The translations under genes and the position numbers were made by a program. This document shows positions 8,286-18,113 of a DNA stretch of 64,000 nt, piece after piece (within the stretch, counting starts at the first letter, position 1; each line of letters opens with the position of its first letter). The notes below the pieces were generated by a model, which was not told the DNA's origin, searched no databases, and saw nothing but the letters and a program-made list of their open reading frames with translations. The stretch is from contig DAOOJE010000012.1 in NCBI GenBank assembly GCA_035384965.1, positions 40,140 to 104,139 on the forward strand. Direction: 5' to 3'. This DNA is from JAAYVZ01 sp035384965 (GTDB taxonomy: Bacteria > Acidobacteriota > Thermoanaerobaculia > Thermoanaerobaculales > Thermoanaerobaculaceae).

Positions 8286-8972
8286 TCACGCCGTCCGCTC
8301 GCCGAACAGGGCGCGGCCGACCCGCACCCAGTCGGCGCCTTCCTCGATTGCCACCTCGAAGTCCTCGCTCATTCCCATGGAAAGCTCGAGCCGGCCGAGG
8401 CCGAGGTGGGGTGCGAGACGCTCGGCGAGCGCGCGCAGGGCGGCAAAGTGGGGGCGGGAACGCTCGGGGTCGGGGTCGTACGGCGGGATGCACATGAGCC
8501 CGCCGAGGCGCAGGTGCGGGCAGCGCGCCAGCACGTGCTCGGCGAGCCTTTCGGCGGCTGCGGGCAGCACGCCGCTTTTCTGCGCCTCCTCGCCGATGTT
8601 GACCTCCAGGAAAACGGGCAGGACACGGTCTTGGGGGGCGAGCAGAAACTCGAGGCGGTCGGCGATCTCGACCCGGTCCACCGACTCGACGAGGTCGAAG
8701 GTGTCGAGCGCCTGCCGCGCCTTGTTGCGCTGCAGGGGCCCGATGAGGTGCCACGGCACGCCGTGCGGCGCGAGCGGGCGCTTGGCCATCGCCTCCTGCA
8801 CGCGGTTTTCCCCCACGGCGTCGATGCCCAGCGCCACCATCGCGGCGACGGCCTCGGCAGGCTGGGTCTTGGACACGGCCACGAGCCGGACACTGCCCTC
8901 CAACCGCCCGGCGCGCGCGCACGCCGCCGCCATGCGCTCCCGCACCGCGGCGAGGGCGTGCTTTAGGGTCAC
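8286..8972 (-). CDS. YggS/PLPBP family pyridoxal-phosphate homeostasis protein
   Basis: The protein has 228 residues. The start is GTG 8972 with a strong GGAGGAGG seven bases upstream. The family is a single-domain alanine-racemase-like TIM barrel that binds PLP without known catalysis and buffers cellular PLP. VRLVAVSKTQ carries the PLP-binding lysine at about residue 36. GENRVQEA, WHLIGPLQRNKA, SVDR, GLMCIPP and SMGMSEDFEVAIEEGADWVRVGRALFG appear in the standard order. (The last is split here as SMGMSEDFEVAIEEG and ADWVRVGRALFG.) The gene lies 70 bases after RNase HI and 127 bases before the divIVA-like gene. In other bacteria yggS also lies near divIVA-type genes. Confidence 0.93.
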   Translation of the reverse strand: MTLKHALAAVRERMAAACARAGRLEGSVRLVAVSKTQPAEAVAAMVALGIDAVGENRVQEAMAKRPLAPHGVPWHLIGPLQRNKARQALDTFDLVESVDRVEIADRLEFLLAPQDRVLPVFLEVNIGEEAQKSGVLPAAAERLAEHVLARCPHLRLGGLMCIPPYDPDPERSRPHFAALRALAERLAPHLGLGRLELSMGMSEDFEVAIEEGADWVRVGRALFGERTA

Positions 8973-9042
8973 GGCCAGACCTCCTCCTGCCCATTTGAGC
9001 AGGCCACAGGGGCACGCGGGCGGAAGGAGCGGACCATCGGTT

Positions 9043-9483
9043 TCACCGGACTCCGCCGGGGACCGGCAGAGTCGACTCCCGCGTGTCCATTGCCTGGTTG
9101 GCGAGGCGGTCCGCCTCCCGGTTGGCTTCGCGGGACACGTGCCGGACCGTGCAACGCGCAAAGCGCGCCGCCAGCTCCCTGGCACGCCGGTACAGCGGCT
9201 GCAGGTGCGGCGCCTTGACGCGGTACTCACCCCGGAGCTGCTTGACCAGCAGCTCGGAGTCCGCCTGCACGCGCAGCTCGGTCACGCCCAGCGCCAGCGC
9301 CCGCTCCTGCGCCGCCAGCAGCCCGGCGTACTCGGCGACGTTGTTGGTGGTGCGCCCGAGGTAGACGGCGTGCTCCTCGCGCTCGCCGTTGGACAGCGTG
9401 AGAACGATCCCACACCCGGCCTCGCCCGGGTTGCCACGCGAGCCGCCGTCCACGGCGGCAACCGCCGTGAGCCGGGCGCTCAT
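9043..9483 (-). CDS. ribonuclease HI family protein
   Basis: The protein has 146 residues and starts at ATG 9483, overlapping the TGA of the zinc-ribbon gene (ATGA at 9483-9480). All four acidic residues of the RNase H active site are visible in order: AAVDGGSRGNPG, NNVAEYAGL, VQADSELLVKQL and ANREADRLANQAMD. The GSRGNPG turn and the ADRLAN C-terminus match the single-domain RNase HI-like group often annotated as reverse-transcriptase-like RNase H. The expected activity is hydrolysis of RNA in RNA:DNA hybrids. It is translationally coupled to the coiled-coil zinc-ribbon protein, an arrangement seen in many bacteria. Confidence 0.9.
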   Translation of the reverse strand: MSARLTAVAAVDGGSRGNPGEAGCGIVLTLSNGEREEHAVYLGRTTNNVAEYAGLLAAQERALALGVTELRVQADSELLVKQLRGEYRVKAPHLQPLYRRARELAARFARCTVRHVSREANREADRLANQAMDTRESTLPVPGGVR

Positions 9484-10208
9484 GGCCGCGTGGGGAGCTG
9501 GTCGGGATCGTAAAGCAGGCGCCGGCAAGAGTCGCAGTACTGTAGTTCCTGCATGGCGCGCACCTGCTGCACGAGCGAAGGGCGCAGGTCGGCGTGGCAG
9601 GACGAGCAGGCGTGACCGTCCAGCGGCACCACGGCATGAGGCTTGCGAGAATTCCACAGCTTCTTGAACTGCGCCATCGCGGTTTCGCCGAGCTCCCGCT
9701 GCAGGCGCCGCAGCTCGCGCTCCACCTCGGCGAGATCGGCCTCGCCGGTCTTGCGGGCCTCGGCCCAGGCCGCCTCGGCCCGCTCGCGCTCGGCCCGCTC
9801 CTCGGGGCTCTCGGTCTCGATGTCCGCCAGCTTGAGCTCGATCTCGTCGAGCCGGCGCCTGACCTCGGCCAGACGGTCCTTCTGGGGAGCGAGGCGAGCC
9901 TCGACGTGGTCGAGCTCGGAAACCACGGCCGTGAGCTGGCGCATGTTGGTGACCTGGGCCTTCTGCCGACGGAAGTGCTCCTTTTCCTCGTTGAGCGCCT
10001 TGATGTCCTGCTCGAGCGCGACCTGCTCGGCCCCGAGCGCCTCGCGATCCTTCTCGAGCCCCTGCAGCGTTCCTTGCCGCTCGGCGAAGCGGGAGCGCAG
10101 CCGAGCCAGCTCCTCGGGTGGAACGTCGTGCTGCCGGATCAGCGCTGCCCTCCTGGTGAGCAACTGTTGCAACGCCACGAAGCCGGCCAATTTTTGCCGA
10201 GCTGACAC
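9480..10208 (-). CDS. coiled-coil protein with C4 zinc ribbon (CT398/DUF164 family)
   Basis: The protein has 242 residues and starts at GTG 10208 behind AAGGAGG. Residues about 10-180 form a long coiled coil rich in Glu, Arg and Ala. The C-terminus has two CxxC pairs, ACSSCHADL and YCDSCRRLL, forming a C4 zinc ribbon at about residues 195-230. The family is widespread and structurally known but of uncertain function. A nucleic-acid or protein bridging role has been proposed from the fold. The downstream overlap with RNase HI suggests that the two products work together. Confidence 0.85.
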   Translation of the reverse strand: MSARQKLAGFVALQQLLTRRAALIRQHDVPPEELARLRSRFAERQGTLQGLEKDREALGAEQVALEQDIKALNEEKEHFRRQKAQVTNMRQLTAVVSELDHVEARLAPQKDRLAEVRRRLDEIELKLADIETESPEERAERERAEAAWAEARKTGEADLAEVERELRRLQRELGETAMAQFKKLWNSRKPHAVVPLDGHACSSCHADLRPSLVQQVRAMQELQYCDSCRRLLYDPDQLPTRP

Positions 10209-10272
10209 CGCACGCCTCCTTCAAGGACCCGGGACCGGCACTGCGGGTGCCGGCCGCCCCCCGAAGCATCGC

Positions 10273-10348
10273 TGGTGGGTCCACCAGGATTCGAACCTGG
10301 GACCAACCGGTTATGAGCCGGCAGCTCTGACCGCTGAGCTATGGACCC
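10273..10348 (-). tRNA. tRNA with CAT anticodon (tRNA-Ile2 or elongator tRNA-Met)
   Basis: The 76-nt cloverleaf is complete on the minus strand. The acceptor GGGTCCA pairs with TGGACCC. The D arm is GCTC/GAGC, the anticodon stem GCCGG/CCGGT carries loop CTCATAA (anticodon at 10315-10313), and the T arm is CCAGG-TTCGAAT-CCTGG. The 3' CCA is encoded at 10275-10273. The short D loop and TTGGTC variable region look closer to the lysidine-modified tRNA-Ile2 than to elongator Met. The isotype cannot be settled by eye. Confidence 0.93.
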
Positions 10349-10358
10349 AGCGGCGGGG

Positions 10359-10390
10359 ATTCTACCACCACCCACCCGGTCGAACGTCAA
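10359..10390 (-). promoter_or_regulatory. sigma-70-type promoter for the tRNA gene
   Basis: On the minus strand an extended -10 (TGGTAGAAT, core TAGAAT at 10364-10359) lies 10 bases upstream of the mature tRNA 5' end. A possible -35, TTGACG (10390-10385), is separated by a long 20-base spacer, so the extended -10 probably carries the activity. It lies inside the GTCGAA-rich repeat. Confidence 0.55.
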
Positions 10391-10400
10391 AGGTCGAAGC
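10379..10400. repeat. GTCGAA-rich short repeat, copy 2
   Basis: This run (GTCGAACGTCAAAGGTCGAAG, split here as GTCGAACGTC and AAAGGTCGAAG) is related to the copy at 8206-8231 and overlaps the putative -35 of the tRNA promoter. No conserved boundary or inverted terminus is visible. Confidence 0.45.
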
Positions 10401-10452
10401 TCTGCCGCCCGCCCGGCCGAGCCTTCGATCTGCGACAGGGCGAGAGGGGGCC

Positions 10453-12182
<1,730 letters not shown>

Positions 12183-12186
<4 letters not shown>

Positions 12187-13898
12187 CTCGGGGTTGACTT
12201 TCTGGTCAGCGACAGCCACTCCCGCAGGAGCTGCTGCAGCGTCTCGTGGTCCCCTTGTCGCTCGGCCCGCGCGATCTCCCTGTTGAGATGAACGAGCCTT
12301 TTCTTTCGCTGTTTCTCCCAAAGTCCCCTCATGATGAGCTGGAGGTCATCCGCGGTGGTTTCCGGAGCCTCGTGCTCGAGTGCGGCCAGAAGGCGGCGCA
12401 CGTCACGTTCGTCAATGTCGGACCAGAGTCCGCAAATTTCAAGTGGTCGCCCCTCGGCCACCGCTTGCTGGAGCGCGCGGACGACCGAACGGGCGAGCGG
12501 GTGGTCGACGGCGTCGAGCGGAATTTCCCGCACCACCTCGGCCCGGCGCTCCACCGGCAGGTCGACGAGCACGCCGCGCAGGATCGCCATCTCGCCGGCC
12601 GGGGGCTGGTCGCCGGTCTCGGCCTGCCCGGCCACGACCCGTGGCGACTCCACCTCGCCGAGCTGCTCCACCGGCACCCCAGCGGCGCGCGCCAGCTCCT
12701 CGCGTATGGCGAAGCGCCGCACCCGGTCGCGGCAGGCGTCGACGATCTCGAGGGTGCCCCGCAGCGCTGCCCTCCGCTCTTCGCGAGACACCCCCATCTC
12801 GTTGATGAGGAAGTCACTTTCGGTGAGCGCGGCGGCCAGCCGCCGGGCCATCCCCTCCGCACCCTCGCGGCGCACCACGTCGTCGGGGTCTTGGTCGCGA
12901 GGCAGCAGGAGCACCCGCACCTCGAGATCGAAGGCGAGCAAGGTACGCAGCGCCCCCAGCGCCGCCTTGCGACCTGGCGGGTCGCCGTCGAAGCACACCA
13001 CGACCCGCCGCACCCGCCGCGCCAGCTCCCGCGCGTGGTGCTCGGTGAGAGCGGTGCCGAGCGTCGCCACGGTCTCCCGGAAACCGGCCGCATGGAGGGC
13101 GATGCAGTCGAAGTACCCCTCCACGACGAGGCAGCGCTCGGTGCTGGCGAAAGCCCGCGCCGCCCGGTCGAGGGCGAACAGCGTCTGGCTCTTGGTGAAC
13201 AGTGGGGTTTCGGGCGAGTTGAGGTACTTGGCCGGGTCGTCCCCGAGGGTGCGGCCGCCGAACGCGATGAGCGAGCCGCGGGAAGAGCGGATGGGGATCA
13301 TCACCCGGTCGCGAAAGCGGTCCCACAGCCGCCCGTCGTCGCCCTGCACCGCGAGGCCGGCGGCGACCAGCGTGCGCTCGGCAAGCCTGCCGCGCAGCGC
13401 GTCGGTGAGCGCCCGCCAGTCGGGGCGCGCGAAACCGAGGCCGAACTCCAGCACTACCTCCGGCGGCACCCCTCGGCGCTCGAGGAACGCCCGCGGCCGG
13501 TCCTCGTGGACCTGGCGGGAAAACACCGCCTGCGCCGCCTCGAGGGCGGCCGTGATCTCGTCCTGCTCGTCGCGCCGCCGGCGGGCCTCGGGCGAGGCGA
13601 GCGGCAGCGCGACCCCGAAGCGGTCGGCGAGCCGTTCCACCGCCTCGGCGAACGAAAGCCGCTCCGTCTCCATGACGAAGTCGATGACATCCCCGCCCTT
13701 CTTGCAGCCGAAGCAGTAGTAGGTCCCCTTCTCGCGCGAGACGTTGAACGAGGGCGTCTTCTCGCCGTGGAACGGGCAAAGCCCGAGCCAGGTGCGGCCG
13801 CGGTGGCGGAGCGTCACGACCTCCCCGATCACGGCCACGATGTCGGCCGCCTCCCGCACCTGCGCCACCACCGTGCGGTTGAGGTCGTACAGGCTCAC
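12183..13898 (-). CDS. dnaG: DNA primase
   Basis: The protein has 571 residues from GTG 13898, chosen because VSLYDLNRTVVAQVREAADI is the usual primase N-terminus. The frame continues to 14018 upstream but codes an unlikely Arg/Ala-rich leader. The CHC2 zinc finger is CPFHGEKTPSF...CFGC at about residues 40-62. The Toprim catalytic core has VVEGYFDCIAL and VVCFDGDPPGRKAA, with the metal-binding acidic residues present. The C-terminal helicase-interacting region is short and diverged. It synthesises RNA primers for replication. Its position between mutS2 and rpoD is a variant of the rpsU-dnaG-rpoD operon. Confidence 0.96.
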
Positions 13899-14073
13899 GG
13901 CCGCCCCCGCCACGCGTGGCCCTCGGCGCGCCTCCCGGTCCCCGCCAGCCCGCCTCCGCGCACGAGCGGGCCGCCGTGCGACGCATGCCGTCGGCGCATC
14001 GACGGGCGCCCGGCACATCGTTGCCGGCGCGTGGAAGCCCGGCGGGGGAGGGGCGACGGGGTGCTGGGCTCGG

Positions 14074-16404
14074 TCATTCGAGGACGGCCTCGGTGACGCC
14101 GGTGCCGCCGCGGTGCTGCGTCGGGTGGGCGAAGTGCGAGACGGCCGGGTGGGCCTTCAGCTCCTGCTGGACCATACGGCGCAGCGCTCCGGTGCCGTGG
14201 CCGTGCACGATGCGCACCGCCCGCTGGCCGGTCACCAGAGCGTGGTCCAGGAAGCGCTCGAGCGCCTCCCGCGCCTCCTCCTGCGAGAGGCCGATGAGCT
14301 TGAGTTCGGCCGGGGCTGCGGCCTCGTCGGCCGCCAGCGAGGTGGCGACGCGCGCGCGCGCCGGGAGCGGGACGAGCTGGCAGGACGCGGCCTCCACCCA
14401 CAGCCGCTTCGAGCCGAGCTGGACCTCGACCCGGTCGCCCGCGACCTTGTTGACGACGCCATCCAGGCCGCCGACGCGCACGGCGGCGCCCGGCGCGAGT
14501 GCCGGCGGCGGGGCCGTCCCGCCTTCGTGCTCGTCCTCGAGATGGAGCGCCTGGTAGCGAATGGTGGCGAGCTTGCGCCGCCCTGGCATCTCCCCGCGCG
14601 CGCGCGCCGCTTCGAGCTCGGCGAGCGCCGCCTGCAGGCGCTGGGCCGCCCGGGCGCGCAGGCGTTCCCGTTCCTCGGCGAGGCCCTGCCGGACCTTCTC
14701 GCGCTCCGCGAGCAGCGCGGTGCGGGCCTCGGCGGCACGCCGCGCCGCCGCTTCCGCCTCGGCCCGGAGCGCGGCGAGTTCGTCCTGCTGCGCGCGCAGT
14801 CGATCGCGTTCCCGCCCGAGCCCGTCGAGGTACGTGTCGATGGCGAGGAAGCTCTTCGACAATAGCTCCTTCGCTCGTGAGGTGACAACGGGGGGCACAC
14901 CGCTCGCGGCGGCAATGGCCAGTCCGCGCGAACGGCCGGGCGCGCCGAGTTCCAGGCGGAACGTCGGGCGCCCCGTCTGCTCGTCGAACCCCATGGCAGC
15001 GTTGGCGGTGCCGGGGATCCCTTCGAGGTGTGCGGCGACCGTGAGCAGGTGGGCAGTCGCCAGCCCCCAGCACCGGCGGCGCGCCAGCTCCTCGAGCAGT
15101 GCTGCCGCCAGCGCCGCCCCCTCCTCCGGGTCGGTGCCCGACCCCAGCTCGTCGTACAGCACCAGCGTGTTCTCGTCCGCGGTGCGCAGCAGCTCGGCGG
15201 TGGCCCGCATCGCGCCGGTGAACGTCGAGAGGTCCGACAGCAGGCTCTGCTCGTCGCCGATGTGGCACCACAGGCCCGAGAGGGGTGGCAGCGCGCTGCC
15301 CTCGGCCGCCAGCAGGGGGATCCCCGCCTGCGCCATGAGCGCGCACAGCCCCACCGTCTTGAGCGCGACCGTCTTGCCGCCGGCGTTGGGGCCCGACAGC
15401 AGCACGAGCCGGGCGCCTTCGGGGAACGTCAGGTCGAGCGGCACGATCGGCCGCGTGCTGCCGGCCTCCCCGAGCACCCGTTCGCGGAGGGGCGCGAGCG
15501 CCGGGTCGAGCAGTGGGTGGCGCGCCCCGACGAGGCGCACCGTCGGCCCGGCGCCGGGCGGCACGAGCACTGCCCCCGTGGCCTGGCCGAACAGCACCCG
15601 GGCCTGGAAGGCGTCGAGTCGGGCCAGCACGTCGGCGGCGCGGAGGAGCTCCTCGCGGTGCCTTGCGAACACCGCCGCGACCTCGGCCAGCGCCGCCTCC
15701 TCCGCCTGACGGGTGAGGGCGATCGCCTCGGCCAGCGCGTTGTTGAGCTCCACGACCGCGAACGGCTCCACGAAGACGGTGGCAGCCGAGGCGGAGACGT
15801 CCAGCACCAGTCCCGGCACCGCGTGCCGCTCGTGCACCGGCACCGGCAGGCAGTAGCGGTCGCGGCGCAGGGTGAACGGGGCCTGGAGGGCGCGGTGTTG
15901 CCGCCGGACCTCTTCGAGCGCGGCGATGATCGCGTGCCGGTGCCGCTCGCGCGCGGCTCGGGCCTGGGCGAGGGCCGGGCTCGCGCTGTCGAGCACCTCG
16001 CCGTCGGGTCCGAGCCGCTGCTCGCTGTACGCGACGAGATGCTCGACCGGCGGCAGCTCGGCGGCCAGCCGCGCGAGCTCCGGACCGCAGTCGGTTCCCA
16101 GGAGCGCGGCGCGGTTCTCGGCGATGCGGCGCAGCAGGCTCACGAGGTAGGCGAGGGTCGGGCCGTCGGTGGCGGCGAGCGAGCCGGTCTCCAGCTGCTC
16201 CGCCGCGTCGAGGCCGGAGAAGGCGAGCGTGATCCCCTGGGCGGCCAGCGACTGCATCTGGGCGCACAAGGCAAAAGAGCGCGACCCTTCCGCTGCGTCG
16301 AAGCAGGGCCGGGTCGCGCGCACCACCGCACTGCCGCGCCGGCTGCGGCAAAACGCCGCAACCAGCGCGAGGAGGCGGTCGAACTCCAGGGCTTCGGTAC
16401 TCAA
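14074..16404 (-). CDS. mutS2: endonuclease MutS2 with C-terminal Smr domain
   Basis: The protein has 776 residues. The best start is TTG 16404, 18 bases after the rpsU stop in the same direction. The MutS core ATPase has Walker A SGPNAGGKTVALKTVGL, the signature SLLSDLSTFTGAM and Walker B LVLYDELGSGTDPEEG. A coiled coil (about 505-590), a KOW-like linker and a C-terminal Smr domain (about 690-776) with VHGHGTGALRR follow. MutS2 has no mismatch-recognition domain. It acts on recombination intermediates and, in some bacteria, on stalled ribosomes. The Smr start, usually LDLxG, reads LKLIG here, so the conserved Asp is replaced by Lys while the HGxG motif is kept. Confidence 0.95.
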   Translation of the reverse strand: MSTEALEFDRLLALVAAFCRSRRGSAVVRATRPCFDAAEGSRSFALCAQMQSLAAQGITLAFSGLDAAEQLETGSLAATDGPTLAYLVSLLRRIAENRAALLGTDCGPELARLAAELPPVEHLVAYSEQRLGPDGEVLDSASPALAQARAARERHRHAIIAALEEVRRQHRALQAPFTLRRDRYCLPVPVHERHAVPGLVLDVSASAATVFVEPFAVVELNNALAEAIALTRQAEEAALAEVAAVFARHREELLRAADVLARLDAFQARVLFGQATGAVLVPPGAGPTVRLVGARHPLLDPALAPLRERVLGEAGSTRPIVPLDLTFPEGARLVLLSGPNAGGKTVALKTVGLCALMAQAGIPLLAAEGSALPPLSGLWCHIGDEQSLLSDLSTFTGAMRATAELLRTADENTLVLYDELGSGTDPEEGAALAAALLEELARRRCWGLATAHLLTVAAHLEGIPGTANAAMGFDEQTGRPTFRLELGAPGRSRGLAIAAASGVPPVVTSRAKELLSKSFLAIDTYLDGLGRERDRLRAQQDELAALRAEAEAAARRAAEARTALLAEREKVRQGLAEERERLRARAAQRLQAALAELEAARARGEMPGRRKLATIRYQALHLEDEHEGGTAPPPALAPGAAVRVGGLDGVVNKVAGDRVEVQLGSKRLWVEAASCQLVPLPARARVATSLAADEAAAPAELKLIGLSQEEAREALERFLDHALVTGQRAVRIVHGHGTGALRRMVQQELKAHPAVSHFAHPTQHRGGTGVTEAVLE

Positions 16405-16423
16405 CTGAGGATTCCGCCGGGCG

Positions 16424-16636
16424 TTACAGCAGGCCCGCGCGGCGTTGCTGGGCCAGCTTCCGGAGGAGCTTCTTGCGCGCCTGGATGAGCTTGCGCTTGC
16501 GCTTCACGGAAGGCTTCTCGTAGTGCTGACGCTTCTTGATCTCGGAGAGGATCCCCGCCTTCTCGCACTTGCGCTTGAAGCGTCGGAGCGCCTGCTCGAA
16601 CGACTCGTTGTCCCTGACGTGCACCATCGTCGGCAT
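16424..16636 (-). CDS. rpsU: 30S ribosomal protein S21
   Basis: The 70-residue basic protein is typical for S21. The start is ATG 16636, behind GGAGAGGAGGTG. It begins MPTMVHVRDNESFEQALRRF and contains KRQHYEKPSVKRKRK, the conserved S21 pattern. It binds the 16S rRNA platform near the anti-Shine-Dalgarno. It heads the leftward block rpsU-mutS2-dnaG-rpoD, with a clear promoter at 16710-16739. Confidence 0.95.
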   Translation of the reverse strand: MPTMVHVRDNESFEQALRRFKRKCEKAGILSEIKKRQHYEKPSVKRKRKLIQARKKLLRKLAQQRRAGLL

Positions 16637-16709
16637 CGCGCGCTCTCACCTCCTCTCCGCGCTTCAAGTCGCCGGCCTGGACGGGGCCGGCAGCGCGTCC
16701 CAAAAAGTG

Positions 16710-16739
16710 ACGATAGCAAAGTGCGCACCACCCGGTCAA
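16710..16739 (-). promoter_or_regulatory. sigma-70 promoter upstream of rpsU
   Basis: On the minus strand TTGACC (16739-16734) and TATCGT (16715-16710) are separated by 18 bases. Transcription would begin near 16703, giving an rpsU leader of about 65 bases. It is divergent from, and only 31 bases away from, the promoter of the GAF protein. Confidence 0.6.
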
Positions 16740-16770
16740 CCGGCAAGGTGCGACCAGCACAGACAGTTTC

Positions 16771-16800
16771 TTGACAGGCCGGTTCGACACCCCGCATAAT
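16771..16800 (+). promoter_or_regulatory. sigma-70 promoter upstream of the GAF-domain gene
   Basis: A perfect -35 TTGACA (16771-16776) and a -10 CATAAT (16795-16800) are separated by 18 bases. The predicted start near 16807 leaves a leader of about 25 bases carrying the GGGGAGGAG ribosome binding site. This is the closest match to consensus that I found in the window. Confidence 0.75.
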
Positions 16801-16831
16801 GACAACCTGACTGTGTGTCCGGGGAGGAGTC

Positions 16832-18046
16832 ATGGACGATCCTCAGGTGCTGCTCGCAGAACTCAAGGACTCCCGCGACCACGCTGTGGCGCTCGTGCGC
16901 GCCAAGCTGGAAGCCGTGGCGAGTCAGGTCCAGGAGCTGGCCAACCGCACCGTGGGAGAGCTGCAGCTCGTGCTCCCCCCCGATCTCGAGGTGCTGTTCC
17001 CGCTTGCGCCCGTGGCGTCCAGGCTGGAGGCGCTGGCTGCTCCGCCGCCTCCCCCGCCGGCCCCCGAGCCGCCTCGCACGCTGGGGCTCGACGTGCTGCG
17101 CGCCCTCGACGCCGGCAAGGCGCAGTCCGAGGTTCTCCTGGAGCTGCTCAAGCAGCTCGGCCAGTTTGCCGGACCGCGTGCCATCGTCGTGTTCCGCGAG
17201 GGGCAGGCGGCCGGCTGGGCCGGCGCCGGCTTCGCGGGCGGGGACCCCGCTCGCAGCTGGCGCGCCGCCATCAACGAGTCGCCGGTGCTGACCAAGGTCA
17301 GCGAGGGAACCCCGGTTCTCATCACCGCAGGCGGGGATGCCCTGCTCGCGGAGTGGTTCGCCCTGAACGCCGGCGACCTCCTGGCGGTGCCGATGCTGCT
17401 GCGCGGCAAGGTGGTCGGCGCCCTCCTCGCGGCCGAGGGCGACGAGGGCCTCAACACGGTCGTGGTGCAGCAGCTCACCTTCCTGGTCGGGCTGCTCCTC
17501 GAGACGCTGGCGGTGCGCGGCGGCGTCGCCTCGGCGACGCTGGCCGAGCCGCTCGACCTCAGCGCCCGCGTGGAGATCCCGTCGGCCCCGGCCCCCGAGG
17601 CCGAGGAGGTCGTGTTCGGCGGCCCCGAAGAGGAGCACGTCGAGGTCGAGGAGGCCACGATCCCGCCCGAGGAGATGCCCGCGGCGGCAGCCGACGCTGG
17701 CGCCACCGTCCACCTCAAGATGCCGGTCACTCCTGTGGCTCCCGCCGCTCCGCTCCCGCCGCCGGCTGCCCCGGTCGTCAGGACCCCCGAGGAGCAGAAG
17801 CGCCATGACGAGGCCAAGCGCTTCGCCCGGCTGCTCGTGTCCGAGATTCGCCTCTACAACGAGCAGGCGGTGCAGGAGGGCAAGCGGACGCGGGACATCT
17901 ACCGCCGCCTCAAGGAGGACATCGACCGCTCGCGCGAGATGTACGAGCAGCGCGTCCCGGCCGACATCCGCTCCCAGTCGACGTATTTCCAGGACGAGCT
18001 GGTGCGCCTGCTGGCCGACGGCGACCCCGCGGCACTGGGGATGTGA
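16832..18046 (+). CDS. GAF-like domain protein with helical C-terminal domain
   Basis: The protein has 404 residues and starts at ATG 16832 with GGGGAGGAG just upstream. It has a helical N-terminus (1-65), a Pro-rich linker (70-85), a GAF-like domain (about 88-225, with AIVVFREG, LLAVPMLLRGKVVGALLAAE and a closing helix), an acidic Ala/Pro/Glu-rich spacer (235-310), and a conserved-looking helical C-terminal domain (about 320-404) with ARLLVSEIRLYNEQAVQEG and RLKEDIDRSREMYEQRVP. No catalytic or DNA-binding motif is visible. A scaffold or ligand-sensing role is plausible but unproven. The strong promoter suggests high expression. Confidence 0.75.
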   Translation: MDDPQVLLAELKDSRDHAVALVRAKLEAVASQVQELANRTVGELQLVLPPDLEVLFPLAPVASRLEALAAPPPPPPAPEPPRTLGLDVLRALDAGKAQSEVLLELLKQLGQFAGPRAIVVFREGQAAGWAGAGFAGGDPARSWRAAINESPVLTKVSEGTPVLITAGGDALLAEWFALNAGDLLAVPMLLRGKVVGALLAAEGDEGLNTVVVQQLTFLVGLLLETLAVRGGVASATLAEPLDLSARVEIPSAPAPEAEEVVFGGPEEEHVEVEEATIPPEEMPAAAADAGATVHLKMPVTPVAPAAPLPPPAAPVVRTPEEQKRHDEAKRFARLLVSEIRLYNEQAVQEGKRTRDIYRRLKEDIDRSREMYEQRVPADIRSQSTYFQDELVRLLADGDPAALGM

Positions 18047-18113
18047 GGGGCTACGGCCCGAGTCCTTGATCGCAACCTGAACCTGGTCCTGGAGCTGGAT
18101 TGCTCTCCCCAGC

